NCBI GenBank assembly: GCA_003222935.1
Contig: QHXL01000256.1
Span: forward strand, 1-5,017
DNA length: 5,017 bases
Source of the DNA: Acidobacteriota bacterium
Lineage (GTDB): Bacteria; Acidobacteriota; Blastocatellia; Pyrinomonadales; Pyrinomonadaceae
Direction: 5' to 3'
The translations under genes and the position numbers were made by a program. The notes under the pieces were generated by a model. The model searched no databases and was not told the DNA's origin. It worked only from the letters and a program-made list of their open reading frames with translations. Positions within the stretch are counted from its first letter, which is position 1; each line of letters begins with the position of its first letter. Of this stretch, positions 1 through 5,017 are shown one piece after another.

Positions 1-1451
1 TGAATTCTTTCGAGAATTTGCGTGTAGTACGCGTTGACCTGCTCATCATCTTTTAATCGTTCGAAGGAGCCAGGAACATCAAATGTCAGAATTCTTTCTG
101 TCTTTACGCCCAGGTCCACCTTCGTCAAATTCCAAAAACTGCGGAGCCACAATCCGCCCGCGGCCAACAGCGTGAGCGCGAGCGCAAATTCCGCAACTAC
201 GAGAACTCTGCGCGCGCTTGAGCGCGCTCCGCTGCCACCCGTCCGCCCTCCCTGCTTGAGTACTTCGATCAGATTCATACGGGAAGACTGCCAGGCGGGC
301 GCAGTGCCGAAGAGCAGACCGGTCAACATAGTGAGCACGACGGTAAACAACAGTACGGGTAGGCTAAGTCGGATGTCGGCTTCGGCTGGCAGGAGGCTGT
401 TGGGCAGCATCACAACAATGGCCCTGGTTAACCACAACGCCAGCAGTACTCCAAGGATTCCTCCCGCTATCGAAACGATCAGGCTCTCTGTAATCAACTG
501 CCCAAAGATGCGAAATCTGCTTGCCCCTAACGCTGCGCGCAAAGCAACTTCGCGACTGCGTGTTGTTGCGCGGGCCAGCATGAGATTGGCGACGTTGACG
601 CAACCAATGAGCAACAGGAAACCAACCGCACCCAGCAGTAGCCAAAGGTTTCGTTGCTTTTCAACGGGAAAGAAATCGAGGTGTAAGGGCTCAACGCTAA
701 CTCCGAAATTGGCGTTTGTCTTTGGATACTCCTGCGCGAGCTGTTTGGCTATCCCGTCCATCTCAGCCTGGGCCTGGGCAATCGTTACCCCGTCCTTCAG
801 GCGGCCCATGACCGACATCCAATGGTACTCACGAGTAATTTGATCCGGTGCGAATGCTAAAGGAACCCACAGTTGAAATGGCATACGATCCAGGTAACCG
901 GGCGGAGTAACGCCGATGACCGTGTAAGTCGTGCCGCTTAGTCGTATTGGTTTGCCGATGATTTCGCGATTGGAACCGAAGTGCCCACTCCATAACCGGT
1001 GACTGAGGATTACCACTTTATCCTTGCCAACTTCACCATCTTCGGGAAGAAAGTCTCGACCCAAAAGCATCTTGCTGCCGGTCAACGTGTTGAAACCCGG
1101 CGTCATGATTGAGCCCTCAACTTGTTGCGGGCGATCTGAGGTCGAGATGTTTATATTTCCACCGGACCATGCTTCGAGAGACTGAAACGAGTTGCTCCGT
1201 TTCCTCCAATCAAAAAAGTCAGCCGTCGAGACTGATGTTCGACCTTCCGTAGTTTTGGACCAGACGATTACCAGTTGCTCGGGTTTTGGATAAGGCATTG
1301 GCTCGAACAGGGTCGTATAAACGACACTGAAGATCGCCGTAGTCGCTCCAATACCCAACGCCAGTGTTAGCACAGAGGTCAGCGTGAACCCGGGACTCTT
1401 TAACAATGTCCTAAGGCCATAAACTATGTTTTGTTTCAGGATTCCCATCAT
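1..1451 (-). CDS. ADOP-type MacB/FtsX ABC transporter permease, N-terminal half (runs off left edge)
   Basis: Translating the reverse strand from the ATG at 1451-1449 gives 483 codons without a stop, so this is a real gene cut by the window edge. It begins MMGILKQNIVYGLRTLLKSP, the usual ADOP opening, followed by membrane segment 1 (about residues 20-45, with TLALGIGATTAIFSVV). A periplasmic MacB-like core domain covers about 46-265 and includes GRDFLPEDGE and the VIGVTPPG motif. An FtsX domain covers about 268-390: membrane segment with GCVNVANLMLARA, coupling loop REVALRAALGAS at about 300-311, then two further segments. A fifth segment (RRVLVVAEFALALTLLAAG, about 414-437) starts the second module, and the window ends just inside the second periplasmic domain (near ILERIH). 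A full protein would be near 800 residues. No ATPase motif is seen. A strong ribosome binding site precedes the gene, and it follows the upstream permease by 69 bases, probably in the same operon. The transported substrate is unknown. Confidence 0.93.
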   Translation of the reverse strand, partial: MMGILKQNIVYGLRTLLKSPGFTLTSVLTLALGIGATTAIFSVVYTTLFEPMPYPKPEQLVIVWSKTTEGRTSVSTADFFDWRKRSNSFQSLEAWSGGNINISTSDRPQQVEGSIMTPGFNTLTGSKMLLGRDFLPEDGEVGKDKVVILSHRLWSGHFGSNREIIGKPIRLSGTTYTVIGVTPPGYLDRMPFQLWVPLAFAPDQITREYHWMSVMGRLKDGVTIAQAQAEMDGIAKQLAQEYPKTNANFGVSVEPLHLDFFPVEKQRNLWLLLGAVGFLLLIGCVNVANLMLARATTRSREVALRAALGASRFRIFGQLITESLIVSIAGGILGVLLALWLTRAIVVMLPNSLLPAEADIRLSLPVLLFTVVLTMLTGLLFGTAPAWQSSRMNLIEVLKQGGRTGGSGARSSARRVLVVAEFALALTLLAAGGLWLRSFWNLTKVDLGVKTERILTFDVPGSFERLKDDEQVNAYYTQILERI

Positions 1452-1456
1452 TACGT

Positions 1457-1463
1457 CCTCCTT
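1457..1463 (-). promoter_or_regulatory. Ribosome binding site of the third permease gene
   Basis: On the minus strand the sequence reads AAGGAGG, a near-perfect Shine-Dalgarno, followed by five bases (ACGTA) and then two adjacent ATG codons (1451-1449 and 1448-1446). The spacing is 5 bases to the first ATG and 8 to the second, so either could be used. I took the first. No other well-placed start is seen upstream: the only alternative, a TTG at 1466-1464, has no comparable site in front of it. Confidence 0.8.
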
Positions 1464-1487
1464 CAACCAGGCTCGCTTGCTGAACTT

Positions 1488-1515
1488 CGGCAATCGGCAA
1501 TTGGAAATCGGCAAT
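1488..1515. repeat. Short intergenic direct repeat (AATCGGCAAT / ATTGCCGATT)
   Basis: The 69-base gap between the second and third permease genes contains AATCGGCAAT twice on the plus strand, at 1492-1501 and 1506-1515. This is a 14-base period. A partial copy, CGGCAAT, lies at 1488-1494 and overlaps the first by three bases. On the transcribed strand this reads ATTGCCGATT. I see no stem-loop followed by a T-run, so it does not look like a terminator. The remainder of the gap holds only the ribosome binding site of the next gene. The repeat could be a small dispersed intergenic element or simple local slippage; one copy cluster cannot distinguish these. Confidence 0.6.
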
Positions 1516-1520
1516 GCCCC

Positions 1521-3938
1521 TCACTCGTAACGTAGCGCCACCAATGGATCGACTTTGGTCGCGCGACGCGCCGGAAGGTAGCAAGCTACGAATCCAACTA
1601 CTGCGAGTAGCAAGGGCACCAATACGAACGTCACCGGATCCGTGGGACTGACGCCAAACAGCAGGGACTGCATCAGTCGCGTCAAGGCGAAGGCTCCTGC
1701 TACGCCGAGTACAGCACCAAGCAGAACGAGCAACATTCCCTGTTTGATCACCATGACGAGAACATCACGAGGTTGAGCGCCCAGGGCCAGGTGAATGCCG
1801 ATCTCGCGCGTACGATGAGACACAGCAAACGCAAGCACTCCATACAAACCAATTCCTGCCAGCACCAGGGCAAGTGTCCCGAATATTCCCAGGAGCACGA
1901 CCGCAAACCGCCGCGTCTCGAGCGTCATCGCCACGCGCTCTTCCATTGTCTTAATGTCAAAAACGGGTTGATTCGGATCGACTGCGAGGACCTGATCGCG
2001 TATCGCCGAGGTCAGCGTAAGAGGATTCACAGACGTGCGAACTACCAGCGTCGAGCCCGGGTAGTATCCCGGCAGATAGAACGTGCCTTTCGACTCCTCG
2101 GTGAGATCCTCGAGTTGTGCCGTCGCACAAATACCAACTACCGTGGCCCATGGTCCCTCCGGGCTCCAACTGATGCCGCCGCCGAGCGCATCACCGTTGG
2201 GCCAGTACCGCTTCGCCAGCTCCTCGTCGACGATGGCCACCGAGTCAGGCGCAAAATAATTACCGGCTCGCATGTCTGAAGGTTGAAAGCCCCGACCCTT
2301 ACGAATCGGAAGGCCCAGCGAATTGAAATAGTCTGACGATACGTAGGCATAATCCGCGTGGGGCCCTGGTTCCTTTTCGTTGCTTACCCGGCCGCGAATG
2401 GAAAACATTGAACTGTCGCCCCCGGGAGTGAACGGAGTTTGAAATGCAGCTGCCGCATGTTCTATTCCGGGCAAGCCAGAAACTCGTTCCAGCACGTTGT
2501 CGTAAAAACCAGCTACCTTCGCCGCGCTGTTGTACTGAGCACCCGGAAGAGACATTCTGAGCGTGAGTACATTGTGGGCATCAAATCCCGGACGAACATC
2601 CAGAAGCTTTTGAAAACTTCGGACCAACAACCCAGCTGAGATAACTAGAATCACGGCCATCGATACTTCTGCGACTACAAAAGTTCTTCTTAGCCATTGG
2701 CGAGAAGCGCCGGCGGAGTCTGTTCGCTCTGAATCCTTGAGGGAACTTACGAGATCGGTTTTCGAGGCGGTGAATGCGGGCACCAGCCCGAAGATTGCGC
2801 CGCACACCAGTGAAACTCCGAGGCTGAATAATAGGATCCTGAAATCCAGGTGAACGCCAGTCAGGCGGGGCAAGCTGCTTGGCGCGAGTGCGAGCAACGC
2901 CTTCGTACCCCAAAAGGCCAGGAGCATTCCAAGTGCTCCACCAACGAGAGCAATAAGCAGGCTCTCCGTTAGCAGTTGTCGAATGATGCGAGTTCGTCCT
3001 GCACCCAGGGCAACACGCACTGCAATTTCTCGAGCTCGCACTGTCGCTCGAGCCAGCAAAAGGTTTGCTACGTTTGCACACGAAATTAATAGGACCACCA
3101 GTACAGCGCACAACAACATGAAAAGTGGTCGTCGCACATCGCTCACGTATTCATCAGTCAGCGAACGGACTTCTATACCGAAGCTGCCGAGCTCGTCCCC
3201 CGCAATGCTTTGAGCGACACCGCTCATAAGGTTCTGGGCGTGCTTGATAGTGGTTCCGCGCTTCAAGCGCGCGATCATTGTGTAGGCAAGACTGCCGCGG
3301 CGATTCTCGGACAGCTCATTTGGCGAGAATGCCATTGGTATCCAGAGATCGACGTTGGGGTAGATCTCTTCGATTCCTGCTGGAGCTATTCCAATAATTT
3401 GATAACTCGTGCCGTTAAGTTGGATCGGTTTGTTGAGAACCGCCGCATCTGAATTGAAAAGTTGTTTCCACAACGCCGCGCTCAGCACTGCCTCATGCTC
3501 GTTACCAAAGCGATCTTCCTCAGGGCTGAAGAAACGACCGGCGAACGGATTTACTCCGAGCGTAGGGAAAAAACTTGCCGTGACTCGACCTGCCTGTAAC
3601 CGTTCCGGCATTCCAACACCGGAAAGATTGAAGTTCCTGGTAGCGAAAGCCGCGGTTGATTCAAAAGCTTCGGTTTGACGGCTGTAATCAACAAAGTGAA
3701 GAGCTGATACCTGGGTACGTGGCAGGTTTATCTTCGGCAGTTGATTGTGAACGACAACGAGAGTACCAGGATCAGTAACCGGCAGTTTTCGCAGCAAGAC
3801 AGCATCGACGACCGTAAAGGTAGCGGTCGTAACGGCAATGCCAAGGGCCAACGTCAACAGCGCGATGACGGTAAAGCCCGGCCTTCTAACTAACATCCGA
3901 GCCGCGTAGCGAATGTCACGCCAAATCGATTGCATCAT
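1521..3938 (-). CDS. ADOP-type MacB/FtsX ABC transporter permease, complete (805 aa)
   Basis: This is a complete two-module inner-membrane permease with the normal family length. Domains in order: membrane segment 1 (about 20-45, [20 protein letters not shown]); MacB-like periplasmic core (about 46-268, with GRFFSPEED and [10 protein letters not shown]); first FtsX domain (about 270-390) containing [13 protein letters not shown] and the coupling loop [13 protein letters not shown] (303-315); membrane segment 5 (about 418-440); second periplasmic core (about 441-675, with [23 protein letters not shown] and AVDPNQPV); second FtsX domain (about 678-795, with [20 protein letters not shown] and LALGA). 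The end [17 protein letters not shown] is the expected ADOP terminus. There is no Walker A or B motif, so an ATPase must come from elsewhere. Members belong to the MacB/LolCDE/FtsX superfamily and probably couple cytoplasmic ATP hydrolysis to periplasmic conformational change; the substrate is unknown. An in-frame TAG at 3947-3945, two codons before the first ATG, excludes an upstream start and hence any extra N-terminal domain. The second ATG (3935-3933) may be the real start, which would give 804 residues. Confidence 0.96.
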   Translation of the reverse strand: MMQSIWRDIRYAARMLVRRPGFTVIALLTLALGIAVTTATFTVVDAVLLRKLPVTDPGTLVVVHNQLPKINLPRTQVSALHFVDYSRQTEAFESTAAFATRNFNLSGVGMPERLQAGRVTASFFPTLGVNPFAGRFFSPEEDRFGNEHEAVLSAALWKQLFNSDAAVLNKPIQLNGTSYQIIGIAPAGIEEIYPNVDLWIPMAFSPNELSENRRGSLAYTMIARLKRGTTIKHAQNLMSGVAQSIAGDELGSFGIEVRSLTDEYVSDVRRPLFMLLCAVLVVLLISCANVANLLLARATVRAREIAVRVALGAGRTRIIRQLLTESLLIALVGGALGMLLAFWGTKALLALAPSSLPRLTGVHLDFRILLFSLGVSLVCGAIFGLVPAFTASKTDLVSSLKDSERTDSAGASRQWLRRTFVVAEVSMAVILVISAGLLVRSFQKLLDVRPGFDAHNVLTLRMSLPGAQYNSAAKVAGFYDNVLERVSGLPGIEHAAAAFQTPFTPGGDSSMFSIRGRVSNEKEPGPHADYAYVSSDYFNSLGLPIRKGRGFQPSDMRAGNYFAPDSVAIVDEELAKRYWPNGDALGGGISWSPEGPWATVVGICATAQLEDLTEESKGTFYLPGYYPGSTLVVRTSVNPLTLTSAIRDQVLAVDPNQPVFDIKTMEERVAMTLETRRFAVVLLGIFGTLALVLAGIGLYGVLAFAVSHRTREIGIHLALGAQPRDVLVMVIKQGMLLVLLGAVLGVAGAFALTRLMQSLLFGVSPTDPVTFVLVPLLLAVVGFVACYLPARRATKVDPLVALRYE

Positions 3939-3946
3939 CTCCCCCT
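3939..3946 (-). promoter_or_regulatory. Ribosome binding site of the central permease gene, abutting the first ATG
   Basis: On the minus strand the sequence is AGGGGGAG directly followed by ATGATG. The GGAG core touches the first ATG (3938-3936) with no spacer and leaves three bases before the second ATG (3935-3933). Spacing therefore favours the second ATG, although even this is short. The whole gap to the upstream permease is only 29 bases (3939-3967) and shows no promoter or hairpin, consistent with co-transcription and perhaps partial translational coupling. Confidence 0.6.
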
Positions 3947-3967
3947 AGAAAATGGACTTGATCGACT

Positions 3968-5017
3968 TTATTCGTACCTCAGAGCCACTAACGGATCGAC
4001 CTTCGTGGCTCTACGTGCCGGAATCAAACAAGCAAAGAGCGCAACGACGATCAGTACAAACGAAACGACGGCGATAGTCAGACCATCTGTTGGTGTAACT
4101 TCAAACAGCAGGCTCGCCATCAAACGAGTAAGACCAAATGCTCCCGCCAGGCCAATTGCCACGCCAATCACGACTAGCAGCATTCCGTTGCTCAGCACCA
4201 GTGTGAGTACATCGCGCCCACGCGCACCGAGCGCCATTCGAATGCCAATCTCCTGGGTTCTTTGCGTAACGGCGTATGACATCACGCCGTAAATACCAAT
4301 CGCCGCCAGGATTAATGCCAGTGCTGCAAACAACGAAAGCAGCGACATGTTGAATCGACGTGCAGCAAACGAGCCCGCCGCAACCTCATTCATCGTCTCT
4401 ACCTTGGTGACTGGAAGTTGGGAATCAACCTTCCAAATCTGCTGCTTGATCGAGTGGGCCATCGCGCCGGGTTCTGCTTGCGTGCGCACCGCAAACGACA
4501 TCCAACGCTTCCACGGAGCGATCTGCGTGTAAGGAGAATAGAGAGCCGGAAGTTCAGGAACATCAAGACCGAAATGTTTTACGTCGCCAACAACTCCAAC
4601 GATCGTTATCCACTCGATCCCGGGATTCCGTGCCCACTTGATTCGTTTGCCAATCGGGTCTTCGTCCTTGAAGTACTGTTTCACCATTGCGTCGTTGGCA
4701 ATTCCCACTAACGGCGCGGGCTCGACATAATCTTGCGAGGCAAAGTCTCGACCCTGGCGCAGAGGGATCTCCATCACCTTGAAGTAGTCGCCCATGACGC
4801 TTCGGGTTTCGAGGTCGGGTTCATCGCCGACTGCAATTGGCGGGCGTCCTTCGATAACGAAGTTATGGTTGAGTGAATCGCCGCTGAGTGGCAGTTCGCT
4901 AATCATCGCCGCTTGCACACCAGGCAACGAATTGATTTGCGCTAACGCCTGGGTTCGAAATCGTGTTTGCGGAGCAACGTGCTGGTACCGAGATTCAGGC
5001 AACTCGACTCGCATCGT
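3968..5017 (-). CDS. ADOP-type MacB/FtsX ABC transporter permease, C-terminal half (start beyond right edge)
   Basis: The frame is open to the right edge and ends with TAA at 3970-3968, giving 349 visible residues. The Met at 5014 is not a start: TMRVELPESRY aligns with the internal [11 protein letters not shown] of the neighbouring permease (about residue 459 there), so roughly 450-460 residues should lie outside the window. Counting from that Met, residues 1-215 form most of the second periplasmic core domain, with GDYFKVMEIPLRQGRDF (75-91), GIANDAMVKQYF and VGVVGDVKHFG. Residues about 222-340 form the second FtsX domain: a membrane segment with AAIGIYGVMSYAVTQRTQEIG, coupling loop EIGIRMALGARGRD (255-268), and two further segments. 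The end [17 protein letters not shown] is identical to that of the next gene. No ATPase motifs are visible. It is the first gene of the visible operon-like run; whether an ATPase or regulator lies further upstream cannot be seen. Confidence 0.93.
   Translation of the reverse strand, partial: TMRVELPESRYQHVAPQTRFRTQALAQINSLPGVQAAMISELPLSGDSLNHNFVIEGRPPIAVGDEPDLETRSVMGDYFKVMEIPLRQGRDFASQDYVEPAPLVGIANDAMVKQYFKDEDPIGKRIKWARNPGIEWITIVGVVGDVKHFGLDVPELPALYSPYTQIAPWKRWMSFAVRTQAEPGAMAHSIKQQIWKVDSQLPVTKVETMNEVAAGSFAARRFNMSLLSLFAALALILAAIGIYGVMSYAVTQRTQEIGIRMALGARGRDVLTLVLSNGMLLVVIGVAIGLAGAFGLTRLMASLLFEVTPTDGLTIAVVSFVLIVVALFACLIPARRATKVDPLVALRYE

Noticed and set aside
364..645. Minus-strand 93-codon frame as evidence that the third permease is broken
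   Set aside because: The true permease frame runs without interruption from 1451 to 1; the 93-codon frame is a different, overlapping register.
34..843. Plus-strand open frame of 269 codons
   Set aside because: It lies entirely antisense to the third permease, whose minus-strand translation has clear family motifs throughout. The plus-strand product is rich in Ser, Arg, Thr and Pro with no recognisable domain, which is typical of a shadow frame.
1452..1520. Terminator or promoter between the second and third genes
   Set aside because: No GC-rich hairpin with a T-run and no convincing -35/-10 pair could be made out; only the short repeat and the ribosome binding site are supported.
2581..3111. 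Minus-strand open frame of 176 codons and several plus-strand frames (1773-2279, 3930-4292, 4418-4711)
   Set aside because: All overlap well-supported permease coding sequence in another frame, have no convincing ribosome binding site, and give low-complexity Arg/Ser-rich products.
3968..5014. A stand-alone 348-residue single-module permease starting at the Met at 5014
   Set aside because: The frame is open through the window edge, and the residues around this Met align with an internal position of the neighbouring full-length protein, so this is the C-terminal half of a larger gene.
1..5017. MacB naming or a classic MacAB-TolC efflux locus
   Set aside because: MacB carries an N-terminal ATPase and a single permease module next to MacA. 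Here there are no ATPase motifs and two modules per protein, so a macB symbol would mislead.

Overview
The window is filled almost entirely by three consecutive minus-strand genes for large MacB/FtsX-type ABC transporter permeases, read from right to left. All three match the ADOP type ('acidobacterial duplicated orphan permease'). In this type one polypeptide of about 800 residues carries two copies of a module made of a periplasmic MacB-like core domain and an FtsX membrane domain, and the ATPase is not fused or adjacent. Such proteins are abundant in Acidobacteriota and occur in a few other soil phyla. Their tandem arrangement and the roughly balanced base composition suggest an acidobacterium-like soil bacterium. 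This is inference from family knowledge; no marker gene is present to confirm it.

Layout in transcription order: (1) 5017-3968, the C-terminal half of a permease whose start lies beyond the right edge. (2) A 29-base gap with a purine-rich ribosome binding site, then a complete 805-residue permease (3938-1521). (3) A 69-base gap holding a small ATTGCCGATT repeat and a good Shine-Dalgarno sequence, then a third permease from 1451 that stays open to the left edge; its first 483 codons are present. Because its stop codon is outside the window, its reading frame was established by translating the reverse complement of 1-1451 by hand.

The short gaps, shared strand and lack of a visible terminator suggest one transcript. 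All three proteins keep the cytoplasmic coupling-loop motif (E-I/V-A/G ... A-L-G-A) that in this superfamily contacts an ATPase. They therefore probably still work with a LolD/MacB-type ATPase encoded elsewhere, in export, efflux or lipoprotein/envelope functions. The substrate cannot be read from the sequence.

There is no stretch over 300 bases without a gene. I see no RNA gene, mobile element or CRISPR array, and no evidence of a new biological system. The points most worth checking are the shared reading frame across the stop codon between genes 2 and 3, the identical but synonymously diverged C-termini of genes 1 and 2, and the short intergenic repeat.
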